A stretch of DNA of 64,000 bases from the NCBI RefSeq assembly GCF_000283155.1, contig NW_004454179.1:11023006-11087005 (forward strand), in the 5' to 3' direction. The position numbers were made by a program, and so were the translations under genes. Positions within the stretch are counted from its first letter, which is position 1, and each line of letters opens with the position of its first letter. Positions 44,566-55,530 of this stretch are shown in pieces. Under the pieces are notes generated by a model. That model made no database searches, was not told where the DNA came from, and saw nothing but the letters and a program-made list of their open reading frames with translations. The stretch comes from Ceratotherium simum simum. Lineage: Eukaryota; Chordata; Mammalia; Perissodactyla; Rhinocerotidae.

Positions 44566-46185
44566 GAACATAAACAGCCACCAGTGATCCCACAGCCCCT
44601 AATACCTATTATCCCTCTTCTGAGACTTGAAGTCCCAGTGGAGCCAGAGGTGGTCCCAAGAGGCCTAGAGAGAAGTTTTCTACCTCCTGGTGGAGGTGGT
44701 TATGGATGGGGCACAAGCATGGCTTCAGTCAGCCCTACCACAAAACTCTGGGACCCCAAGCTCCCGAGGTCCACACATACCCATGCAGTCCTGCTAGTCA
44801 TGGGTATGCACGGCTTTCCAAACAGAGGCTTGACATCAAGGGCTGCCAGAGCCCACTTATTCTCAAGCATCACGTCCTCCTGGCCCTGGGCCCAGGCAAG
44901 ACCTCCTACAATGAGTGGAGGAGATTCCAATGGTGACCTTAACTTATCTGTTTCCTTCATTATTTCCAGGAAAGGAGCCCACACCCACAGGTCATTCTGC
45001 TCTGTTGGCTCCCTTCCACTAGACCCTAGAGTGCTGACTCCAGACCTTCCTTGGTCAAGGTTTTCACATAGGGGTTTAAGGAGATCCTGGGCCTGGGAAT
45101 CCCTTCCCTAAGCAGCTGCCTGACCATCCCATCCAATTCCTCAAATTAAGCTCAACCCACTCACACCACACCCCCAACGCTTGCTTTGGAACAGATTTTT
45201 TCTGGTGGCATGTCTTGGTCATGCATTTTTGAAATCACAAACTATAAAAACTATGGGTTTTTCTCTTTGGAAAAACATTAGGATATCAAAAAGGTAATTT
45301 GATTGGAAGTTTCTTTTCTTTCCCACTAAGCTGCCTGGGATGGGATACAAACCTTTAGAAGAATGAAAAGAAACAATACAAATTTGCAAACACACTTGAC
45401 AGTGGTGTGGGTTCCTGAATTACTGGCTGGGTGACCCAGCTCACTTCAGGCTTTCATTGCTACACCGTACCTGTGCCAAGAATTGGACACTCTTAGCTGC
45501 TGACTTGAGGCATCCACAAGTCAAAGGTTTCTAGAGAAAACCAACTTCCCATCCCCCTCCCAATATTCTGCTCCCTCTGTGGAAAGGCCAGGGAGCTTAG
45601 AACCTGATGATAAACCTGCTCAGAACCCTCAGGTCAGCTGCTACCAGCACAGGCCTGGGCCTTCTGCAAACTTGACAGTTCCTGCCCTCTTCTATGCTCA
45701 GGTTTTGTCTTCTCTCATACGACCACAACCACCCCCTATGAAGTGCTTGGGAAGCATACAACTTCTTCCAGAAAACAACATTTCCTTGCACTCCACCAGC
45801 AACAGGAGGAGAATTCACAGGGAAGGGGAGTCCCAAGGAGAAGACTGGGCAAAAGATAATCTAGAGGAGAATCAAAGAACTGAAGGAAACGCAGTGACTG
45901 CCAGAAACTCAATAACTAGGTTAATAGGAAACAATGGAACCCAGTGGCTTTAAGAATCCACATACATGCACACTCACTTATGTAGAGGTATCTTCTTGAG
46001 GTGACTCTGTCCCAGGAGAAGCAGTGACATCAACACAAAGTAATGAAGGTGAAAGGCAGAGGGTTCCATGTGGATCACCTCAGGAGAGGTTGTTCTTGCT
46101 TGGAGGAGGGCACCCAGAGATCAAAGAACCTGCCTGCCACCCTGACACACACTTTCAGGTGCACAGGCTCAGAGACAGATGACAG

Positions 46186-46212
46186 ATACACACACACACA
46201 TACACACACACA
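46186..46212 (+). repeat. (CA)n microsatellite with one interruption
   Basis: ACACACACACACA, then T, then another ACACACACACA run. Confidence 0.85.
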
Positions 46213-47154
46213 GAGCCAGGAAGAGAAGGGCACAGGACCTGTGCCCGCAAATTAAAAAAACAGCATTTGCTATCTATCACTCAGTTAATTTTCATGAGGT
46301 GCTAACTGCTTCCTCAGATCATCTCTGCTCCTTTTCTTTGGGGAAGTAGAAAGTGCACAGAGGGATAATTTTCCCTCTTTGTGGGGAGGAATGGAGAAAA
46401 AGTGGGGGGGAGAAGGAGATAGAAATAAGCTGTCTCCCACAGGTGCTCAGTGAGCTCATAAATCCCAGGTTCACCCAATCACGGGGGAGATCCCAGGCGG
46501 CTGAAGAATGACATTAGGCCTCCATTAGGGATTAGGTCCACCAACCACAGGAAGACATCCTGTGTATTTAAAGTCCCAGGTACCTCAGAGAGGTTGAGCT
46601 AAGTAGAGACTTGTGGTAAAAGCAAACGATAGTTTGCGTGGAAGAAAGCAAAAACTCTAGGCCTTTGATGAAGTCACAACAAGCATTGATTCTAAATGAG
46701 ACTTTGTACCACTGCTCTTGGGACCCCAGCCATGGGAGGAAACTCTCCCATCGCAAAACGGTATCTTATCTCAGCTTCCCTGAGAACACTGAACACCAGA
46801 GAGTCTGATTGACTAGACAGAACCTAGACAAGTCGCTTCTTTGAGCAAGCACTTTGGATCCGAGTTTTCTTGGGGACTGATTGTACTTTGGACATGAGCT
46901 CTGGGGCAGCAGCAGCAGCAGGAAAAGGAGTCAGAACTTAAAAGCTAAGCTCACCTGACTGACTCAGATAATCTTCCACGGACAGGACCAGGCCACCCCT
47001 GCCTGGACAGAAGTTAACATGCATCCAAGGCTTAGTTAAGAGCCAGCCCCCCAGCCCTTCCTGGCCCCACAGGAGAAAGTCCTGGGCATGCTGGGAAACA
47101 ACAGTTGTGTCAGACCATTGCACTGCTTCTGAATTCCACCATTTTGTACTTTTA

Positions 47155-47496
47155 TTTATTTATTTATTTACTTACATACTTATTTATTTATTTTTTTGTG
47201 TGAGGAAGATCAGCCCTGAGCTAACATCCATGCTAATCCTCCTCTTTTTGCTGAGGAAGACCGGCTCTGAGCTAACATCTATTGCCAATCCTCCTCCTTT
47301 TTTTTTCCCCCTTTTTGTTCCTAAAGCCCCGATAGATAGTTGTATGTCATATAGTTGCACATCCTTCTAGTTGCTGTATGTGGGACGCTGCCTCAGCATG
47401 GCTGGACATGCGTCGGTGCGCGCCCGGGGTCCGATCCCGGGCCGCCAGTAGGGGAGCGCGTGCACTTAACTGCTAAGCCATGGGGCCAGCCCCCAA
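47155..47496 (-). mobile_element. ERE SINE, long form, minus orientation
   Basis: The plus strand starts with (TTTA)n and GAGGAAGATCAGCCCTGAGC and ends with GCTAAGCCATGGGGCCAGCC. The 15-base TSD CATTTTGTACTTTTA lies at 47140-47154 and 47497-47511. It is sense to FBXW4. Confidence 0.95.
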
Positions 47497-47789
47497 CATT
47501 TTGTACTTTTAATACAAAAGTTAAAATAGTCAAATATCAGGTCCCCCAGGAAGGCAGGATTTCTGATGAACACTTTTTCTCGTCATTCCAAATTCCTCAA
47601 TCTTAGTTCCAGAAGTGAGGTCCCCACCCCCACCAGGGCTTTCCCGCCTCTTTTTTTATCATCAAGGAATGAGAGAGGCCTCTAAGCAGCCTCCCACTGG
47701 TCCATCTCTCCCTCCCTCTACCTTGCTCCAAACTCTGCTTTAAATCCCTGGGCACTCCACAACGTTACCAAGAGCAATTCCTGCCTCTT

Positions 47790-47965
47790 CCTCCAATCTA
47801 AATACAATTATACTTTTAAAAGGGAAAAAACAGCCCAGGGAATCCCCAAAGAGGCCTGCTGCACTCTTCCCCTTGTAATGAAGCTTAATAATGAAATGCC
47901 CTGCACTCCAATTAGTAAGAAATGCTCATTTTCTTCAGCTGAACACCTCCTATAGATATATCTAA
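47790..47965. promoter_or_regulatory. Candidate regulatory stretch D
   Basis: AT-rich unique DNA between two ERE SINEs. It contains ACAATTATAC, GCTTAATAATGAA, the decamer CTCCAATTAG (47906-47915) also found in candidate A, and CAGCTG-type sequence. Motif-based inference. Confidence 0.38.
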
Positions 47966-48406
47966 TTTGTTTCCAGGCTTCCATCTCTCTCCTCCATCAA
48001 GTTTGCATTTAAAGGTTATGATCTCTTGGTGCCTCCTAGCCAGGCCCTGGCAGAACAGCCTGAGGGGAGCAACAGTGTTTTCTACTACCTTGGAGCCCCA
48101 GCCTGACCATCCCTGACAGCCCCCCACTCCTATATCACATCCATACACATAAGCTCTATCTCTTTCAGGCTCTTTATGAGCTGTCCACAAAAAGGAAGAG
48201 AAGAGAAGGGAGATACAGCATTTGGAAAAGTTAAGGGAAAACAACAGTAAAAGGAAAAAGAGAGGAAGTGGGTATTGCAAGGAGTGCCTATTTCTCAATG
48301 AAAGAAATGTTCTCTGCCACAGAGTGACCCAAAGCAGGAGCTGCTCCTTACTGGTGGGCCCCTGTGGGACTCAGGCCCCTCAAAGGCCTTGGAGCTCCAG
48401 CTTCTT

Positions 48407-48648
48407 CTTATTTTTTTGTGAGGAAGATTGGCCCTGAGCTAACATCTGCCAATCCTCTTCTTTTTGCTGAGGAAGACTGGCCGTGGGCTAACATCCATGC
48501 CCATCTTCCTCCACTTTATATGGGACGCCGCCACAGCATGGCTTGCCAAGCAGTGCGTCGGTGCGCGCCCGGGATCCGAACCGGCGAACCCCGGGCCACG
48601 GCAGTGGAGCCCGCGCACTTAACCACTTGCGCCACGGGGCCGGCCCCT
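48407..48648 (-). mobile_element. ERE SINE, minus orientation
   Basis: The plus strand starts with GAGGAAGATTGGCCCTGAGC and ends at GCGCCACGGGGCCGGCCCC. The 15-base TSD GAGCTCCAGCTTCTT lies at 48392-48406 and 48649-48663. Confidence 0.95.
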
Positions 48649-49854
48649 GAGCTCCAGCTTCTTTCCCCTCATCAGGCCTGGCAGTGTGACGGGCACCAAT
48701 TCCAGAGACAGTCTGAAGGGTGCCAACAGCAGCACAGAGGAGCCGCTGTGCTAGGGGAACCTTGGCAGGATGCCTCTCCAGGGCCACCTCATCTCAGTAG
48801 CCAGCCTGCAGCTCTCCCTTCTGATCATATAGAAATTGAGGACACAGTCCCTTTCTAAAAACCTGATTCCTCAGATGAAGTCCCCCACCCCCAGCACCAC
48901 ACCAGATGCTGGGACCAGAGCCTGGCCATGGTGGGGTGGGTGGAATGGGCAGGTCCTCACTCACTGGCTCCCTGACTCAGAGATACCCCTAGGTTTCCCT
49001 CTTCCCAGAAGTACAGCAGGCTACATTCAGAGTCTCCCCTTCCTCAAGCCATGCATATGCATCTTCTCTCTCAGCAAGATCGGGGCTCAGAAAGGGTTAG
49101 GATCCTTTCCCCCAGCTCCCGGCACGAGACTACACTGCAGGCGAGGTGAATGGTAAAGACAGAAGACATCCTGTTGGACAGTCACTACCATGTCGACCTG
49201 TGACAGGGCCCCAGTTCTCACTGGGGAAAATGCCTCCATTCTATCCCTAGTTTCTAGGGACTCTCCCCTCAACTGCCAGAGATGAGCTTGAGATTTGCCG
49301 ATGCTCCTCCAGACACTTTGCCTCTTTTCTATCTGGTCCTGTTCTCTCCTGACCCTTACCAATTGATGGATAACCATCTGCAGCAGACTTGTGCTCTTTC
49401 AGTACCCCTCCTGCCTGCCCCCACCTCCCCTGAACCCCGGCAGACAAGGCCCTGCCCTGGCTCCCTGAGGCCCAAAATTTGTGCTTCTGCCGACCTCAGT
49501 CACAAGGAGGGTGTAACTCAATTCAAGCTGGCAGCCCTACGTGGTAGAACTAACCACCCGCCTCAGGGGGCGAGGGGTGCCAAGCAAGCATGTGCCTGAG
49601 CATCCCAAGGTGCTCTTGTTTTCTAGGCACCCTGTGGTGGTCTGTGACAGACACATGGATGGGGGAATCCTCTGCCAGCCAGAGTTGGCATCTCACCCTA
49701 CCTCTCAAATCTGCCACTAGCCTCTAGGGCCGAAGACCCTCCAAGAAGAAGAGGCCCTGCAAGACAAAGACCTGAGGCCCCCCCAGCCTGGGCTCCCAGC
49801 CCAACACAGGCCCACATTAAAATCAACACTCCATGAACACACAAAACTGACAGG

Positions 49855-50300
49855 GCAGAGGGGGAGCACACATCGGATACAAAGATCGGGCTCTCGGGAG
49901 ACGCGGCCTATTGGTCTCCCATGTTAGCTCCAAGTGACTAAGCGCAGGGTGGGAAAGAACGCCCTCACGGCGGCCAAAGCTCCCGCCTGGGCTCCTGGTT
50001 CAGCAGCCTTTTCACAGGGAAGATGCCTCTGCCTGGAAAAAAATGCAAGCATTGTGTGGGGACCATTAATGCATGCGCCTCTGCACATTCCTTCGAGAAG
50101 CAGGAGCACACTAGTCCCTGAGCCCCCAGCTCTGTGCCCCAGCAATTGTACAGGCCTGGAACACACTGCACATGCCACCTGGTCCTTCCCCCCAGGCCCC
50201 CGGCTCTGTGAGCGGTGGGAAGGGGCCCGCCAAACACCCTGGCTTCATTGTGCCCCAGAAAGAGGGGACTAATTACTCGCCTACACTCCGGAGCGCCCAG
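49855..50300. promoter_or_regulatory. Candidate regulatory stretch E
   Basis: Contains CTATTGGTC (CCAAT box), ATTAATGCAT (50065-50074), ACTAATTACTCG (50268-50279) and several CpGs that are uncommon in neighbouring intron. Repeat-free. Confidence 0.35.
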
Positions 50301-50934
50301 GGAGAAAACAGAGGCCAGTGGGGTGGAGAGGGTGGGAAATGGGGGTGGGGGGTTTGAAGAAGGGAGAGAGAAAGCCACAGGATACATTTCAAAGTTTCTC
50401 TAGCAATTTGGAGGTAGGGGAAAGAAAGCCTGGTCCTGATGTGAAATCATACAGAGGTCAGGGCTGGGTCTCCCACCCTTGTGAGAAAGTGGTGAATCGG
50501 GGACGGTTTATCAAACGATCATTTTTTTCTTTTGAAACCGGGAGGCAGTAGCTTGGACAATTCTGCAGATGTGCTTGATGAGTTAGGGACAAAAATGGCC
50601 CTTCTCTGCCCCCCTCCTTCCCTCCTTCTATAAGGGCTCCCATCGGGGGTTGCTTCTCCCTCCACTGCCTCTGGGGCCCTCCCCTCCCTTCTTCAGTGGT
50701 CAGCTGAGACCCCCACCCACTGCTTGCTTTTGTACTCTTGGCCTTTGGACATACTGACAGGGGCCTTTATGAGACCCCAATCAAGACCCCCATGTCACAG
50801 GTACCTAGTAGAGACACCAGACCTTTTCAAACAAGGGACAACAAGGAAAATCGGCTGGCCCATTGTCTCTCCTCTGTGCTAAGTGAGATGAAAGGGGCCC
50901 GCAGCCCCCTCCCTGCAGCCTGCCTGCCAATCAC

Positions 50935-51420
50935 CTCTAGTTATTAAGGTCACAATGTGTAAATTCTTTTGACCTGCACCTAATCAAAGATTCACCGGCC
51001 CTTTCAAATCCGAATGGAGAGGAGGGGAGAGATTCCCTCCCATAAACCCAGCAAACTCTCCCTCAATAAAATTTCTCTCTTGATTCCTTCTCAGCTTCCC
51101 ATCTCCACCCCCTCGCTTCTCCTCATCCGCCCTCCTCACCACTAGCTTCAAACACAAGTGACAAGCCCCATGGAAATACTACCCCAAAAAACCCGAGGAG
51201 GATTTGAAAGTTTCTATTTAATTCTCTTTAAAGAAGAAGTTTTCAGGCAGGCATAGTTGCCCAAGCAAGCCCATAACCTGGGCAGCCCCTGTGGCTCTGA
51301 TGCCAAAGCTCTCCAAATGGCAAAGTGGCCGGGGGGCTTTTTTCTCTCTCCTAAATCAGCCTCTCTTGCTTTGCCCCAGATAACACTATACATGGAGAAA
51401 ACCACTTATTAATGACACTT
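50935..51420. promoter_or_regulatory. Candidate regulatory stretch F
   Basis: AAGGTCA (50946), TGACCT (50970), a TCF/LEF site ATCAAAG (50983-50989), TATTTAATTC and TTATTAATGAC (near 51406). Repeat-free. Confidence 0.35.
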
Positions 51421-51814
51421 CCTCACTTTGTCACTGAGCGTCTCTAGCTCAGTTGCTGACCCTCCAAAACCCAGCTTACACTTAGTGGTTTTGTGAGCTG
51501 AGGGGAAAAAACCACCAAGCCCAAAGTAGGCAACTCTCAATGAAAAAAAGAACCATAGGGCAGAACACAAGAGAACAGAACAAGAGCCAAGGGAAAGAAC
51601 TTAAGAGAAAGCAAAACATAGGATTAACTGTAGTTTGAAAACAAAATGCTTAAATCAAGCAAGGAGAATAAAATGCTTGCAATCTCCATGCAGCAATATC
51701 AAGACTACGAGTTTTTACCTTCTCTCTCTATCTATCACTTAGAATAGGGAGGAGGCATGACAGTAAGGTGGTGACAGTTTACATAACTTGCCCACTGCCT
51801 TCTACTCTTGCTAG

Positions 51815-52760
51815 ATGCCCTCCTCTCTCTCAGCTCCTAGTCTCCTCCTGCCTCTGATGGTACCTTTCACCTCTTCATTTCTCCTTGCCCGGTTGTCTTT
51901 ATTTCTCTCTGAGCTTTCCTTTGCTGCTAATCCCTCGTGTTATTTCAACTGTTGTCTCCATGCTGATGCTTTCCACACCTCGCCCCCACATCTGAGCTCC
52001 AGGCCACCATTCCTGGCTGGCTCTGGCCATAGCTACCTGACTGGCCCATCACCGCCTCACAACCAACATGTCTAAAACAGAATCCAGTCTTCTCACAGCC
52101 CGGGCCCCTTCAGTTATCAGGCTCATGAGGAACTCTCACAGGTCTCTTCTTGTCCCCACATGTGGTCATGACCGCCTACTGATTTTTTCCTCTCTGTTTC
52201 TCCTGAATCCAAGGTTGTCTTCTCACTATGCCTAGGAGTCCAGACCTTTACCACTAACAAAGTGTACTCTTGGAAAAGTACGCAGACAGCCTCAGTCTCT
52301 CCCCCTCCAAAGTATCCTATACACTGTGCCACCACATTAATCATTTAACTGCTTCAATCTGGCCAAAAATTTTCTGTGGTTCCCTATTACCCTCAGGTTA
52401 AAGTCAAACTCTGCTCTTCAAAGCCCTCCAAAACCAGGCCCCAACCTCCCCTCAGCCTCACTGCCCACCACTCCTTTACACAAACCCTCCACCCCAGCCA
52501 GCCAAACTTCTCTGCTCTGAACCCCCAAACTTAATTGAGCTTCCCTATCTCTTATCATGTCTTTGCTCATCCCAGTCCCCTTGCCTCAAGTTCTCTTCTT
52601 CAATTTAAATAGAGCCATCCTTTAAGTCCCACTTCAAATTCCATGTCACCCAGGAAGCTCCCCTGATTTAACAAAAAAGCTACTGCCTTCCTCTGATTTC
52701 CTATAGATAACCCTGACAGTTGATGGCCCTCACACTGCATATTTACTGGAATAAATTGTT
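51815..52760 (+). repeat. L2 LINE 3' region
   Basis: Pyrimidine-rich sequence with ACATGTCTAAAACAGAATCC, CTTCAAAGCCCTCCAAAACC, TTTAAGTCCCACTTCAAATT and CACCCAGGAAGCTCCCCTGA in order, as in the 3' part of L2 elements. Internal boundaries are approximate. Confidence 0.65.
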
Positions 52761-53029
52761 GTCTGAGCATATGCATTGTTTCCTCAACTGGCCTATAAGC
52801 CCCTGGATGGTAAAAACTGTCTCTCCTGCTTCACACTCCCCATGTGACATTGTGCATAGCAGCATTCTCCATACATCTGTAAGACAGGCACTCAGAGATA
52901 TGCATTACATAGAAAAACGTTTCTGAGTTTACATTGCTTTTAAAAAAGATCCCAGTATTTTAACTTCTTTCTTTCGTCACAAAAAGTCCTAAGCATAAAA
53001 GCATGTTTAATGCTACAAAAGTAAATGTA

Positions 53030-53205
53030 AGGAAGGATCTTTTCAGGGTGATGGAAATATTCTAAACTGAATTGTGGTGATGGTTACCCAACTCTGTAAA
53101 TTTGCTTAAAATCATGGAATTGTATACTTAAATTGTACACCTAAAATGAGTGAATTTTATGATTTATAAATTATACTTCAATAAAACTGTTTAAAATAAA
53201 AAGTA
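53030..53205 (+). mobile_element. L1 3' UTR fragment
   Basis: CAGGGTGATGGAAATATTCT, GTGGTGATGGTTACCCAACT and TTATACTTCAATAAAACTGT match an L1 3' end of an older (L1M) group. Confidence 0.8.
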
Positions 53206-53299
53206 AATGTAGGTCCATGTATCTTTAAATAACTGTGTAAAGAAAAAAGGAAGGGTTCTCTCTACAGTTGTCTTATACTGAAATAGACATTTAAGTGTA

Positions 53300-53720
53300 C
53301 TCTGTTTTTTCTAATCATAAAAATAGGCTCATTAGAAAAAATTTAAAATACAGAAAAGTGAAAGAAAGTAAATGACAGCAGAAATCTACCACATAAATAA
53401 CTCTGAAGAAATAGTCAAATAACTATCATACTGTTTTGTTCCCTTTTTTCATTCAACAATATGTTATGACATCTTTGGCGTCAATAAATAGACATCTATA
53501 TCATCCTTTTAATAGCTATGTAGTATTCTATTGGGTAAATATACCATAAAATATTTAACCAGACCCCTATTAATGGATATTTGTGTGTTCTTAATATAAG
53601 TCTTTATACATACATCTGGCGTACTTGTCTGGTTATTGCCTTAGGATAAATTCCTAGAAGTGGAATTTATGTGTCAAAAGGTTTTCACATTTTTATTTTG
53701 ATACTTACTGCCAAACTAAT
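53300..53720 (-). mobile_element. Old L1 fragment, minus orientation
   Basis: AATAGCTATGTAGTATTCTA, ATTAATGGATATTTGTGTGT and ATTCCTAGAAGTGGAATTTA are decayed reverse-complement L1 3' sequence. Confidence 0.65.
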
Positions 53721-53742
53721 GGCAGTAGGTATCAAAATAAAA
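53691..53742. repeat. Near-perfect inverted repeat (23-bp arms, 6-nt loop)
   Basis: Arm 53691-53713 starts TTTTATTTTGATACTTACTG; arm 53720-53742 starts TGGCAGTAGGTATCAAAATA. The arms are reverse complements at 22 of 23 positions, the exception being a G-U-compatible pair. The loop is AACTAA. It lies at the end of an L1-derived stretch. Confidence 0.9.
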
Positions 53743-55036
53743 CTTTACCTTTTCCTCTCCTTATTCCTGGACCCATCCTTACCAGCCTGCAAAGAAGGAT
53801 TTTCCTGGCCACAGACTTCTAACAAGCGGAAGAATCCTTTGAATAATCTGTATTTTTTTGTGCTAATTTTTTGTTTTTATTCTCAACCACAGCTCACCCT
53901 GGATACTAGAGAGATTCAAACTGGCCGGGAAAGTAGAATGCTTCAAACATATTAACCCATGTGCCCCTCTCCCTTTGCCAAATGTTACAAATCTCACCCT
54001 CATACCCAGCTGACCCTTCTCTTGGGTCATTTACCATAGGACCCCACTCCAGTCACTCACTTGGTCTCCTCCCATTCAGGCCCAGGAGGAAAGAGGCCCA
54101 GGCCTGGCCAGGACAGCTAATACTACAGCTGCAACAAGGCAGAAAGACAAGCATCCTGCAAGAGCAGAGTCCTCAGGAGAAAGAGAGAGTGGCTGACATG
54201 CTCTGAGCTGGACCCTCTCTGTCGCTCCTGAAGGCCATGGTGCAGCGAGTTCAGGGTGAGGAGCTTGTGCTAAGCAATGGCTGATTAAGTCTGGACAGCA
54301 TCCTATGGGGAGACTGTGCTCCTGAGACTCCAGGGTTTTGACCAGGCACCACAGGACTGACCTGGGGCAAGACTCGAGCTAATCTCCCTTTCAAAATTCC
54401 CCAATCAATGAAGAGGGAAGGGAGGGACACTGGTGGTGGCCACAGGCAGAAAGGAGTACGTTTCACTTAACCTTGCACATCTCACGTTTTCCTTCCCTAA
54501 TCTGTTCAGCCAGTGCATGTCGCATGTGCAACACAGACACGCACGAAGGAGGAGAAGCAGCCCCAGGGTTGCTCAGTGGCCTCTACCACTGGGGCATATT
54601 TATACTTGAAAAGCTCTTCCTCCAGACTGCCTTCTGGCCTCTCTTTGTGTGTTCCTGTCTAGCTCAGCTCCTAGAAAGAAACCAGTATGAAGCTTTTCAC
54701 TTGACCACTTGCTATGCCAGCATAATGAAAGTGGTGGCCATTCCTTGCCTATCCCCACTTGCAGCACCACCAGAGCATCCAGAAGCAACATAAACCTAAG
54801 TGTCTCCAGCCTGGAAACAGAAAGCCACACCTCTCTAGATGGGGCATGGGAAATCAAGAGAGGAAAAAGGCCCAGGGGCCCCGCATTCTGCTTCACCAAG
54901 CCTACCCATAGTGTAAGAGGATCAGAGAAAGCATAACATGAAAGCCTTGGCTTCAACACCTCAAAGCAGGCAAGCTCCTGCCTTCGAGATGCATCCTCTT
55001 CAGCCCCCAGGATCAGTGTGGGGGCTGAAGTGTTTT

Positions 55037-55056
55037 CTAAAGTGTATACACTTTAG
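55037..55056. repeat. Perfect 20-bp palindrome
   Basis: CTAAAGTGTATACACTTTAG reads the same on both strands with no loop. Confidence 0.95.
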
Positions 55057-55239
55057 TTGGGGCTGCTCTTTCCAGCCTGCTGTGAAAATCAAAATACTAG
55101 ACCACGACCACCATGGCCATTGTTCTAGAAGCTGGATTATGGCTTTGCTATAGGAAGGAGCAGAGGAGGAGATAGCAGTGCAAGCTGAGCAGGGCTAGAG
55201 ACAAGTCTGAACACAAGAACATGGAAAACGTTTGGTGGG

Positions 55240-55530
55240 GAGAGAGATGTCACAATAAAATATGATTTATAATTATTTTAATCTCCTAAAAGGTTCTCTC
55301 TCATTGCTTGAAATTCTCTTTTGCAAATCAAGACCCTGCTGCAGATTTTGGATGTTATCACCTCCCAACGGGCCCCCACCTGCCCCTCCTATACTTTTTT
55401 GTGCCCCATTCATGTTTAAATTTGCATTGCAAACTATGAAAAAGGAAAGCTTCGGCAGAAAGCAATTTCCTGGGCCAGCAGCTCTTGGACTAATATTCCC
55501 TTTGCAATTACCATGGCTTCTACATGCACA
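55240..55530. promoter_or_regulatory. Candidate regulatory stretch G
   Basis: TTATAATTATTTTAAT, TTTTGCAAATC (near 55318), a POU octamer ATTTGCAT (55420-55427) and TTTGCAATTACC. Repeat-free, T-rich, distinct from flanking DNA. Confidence 0.4.

Noticed and set aside
44584..45111. 175-codon + strand open frame
   Set aside because: Low-complexity composition, no recognisable domain, antisense to the FBXW4 transcript. Length is within chance for GC-rich DNA.
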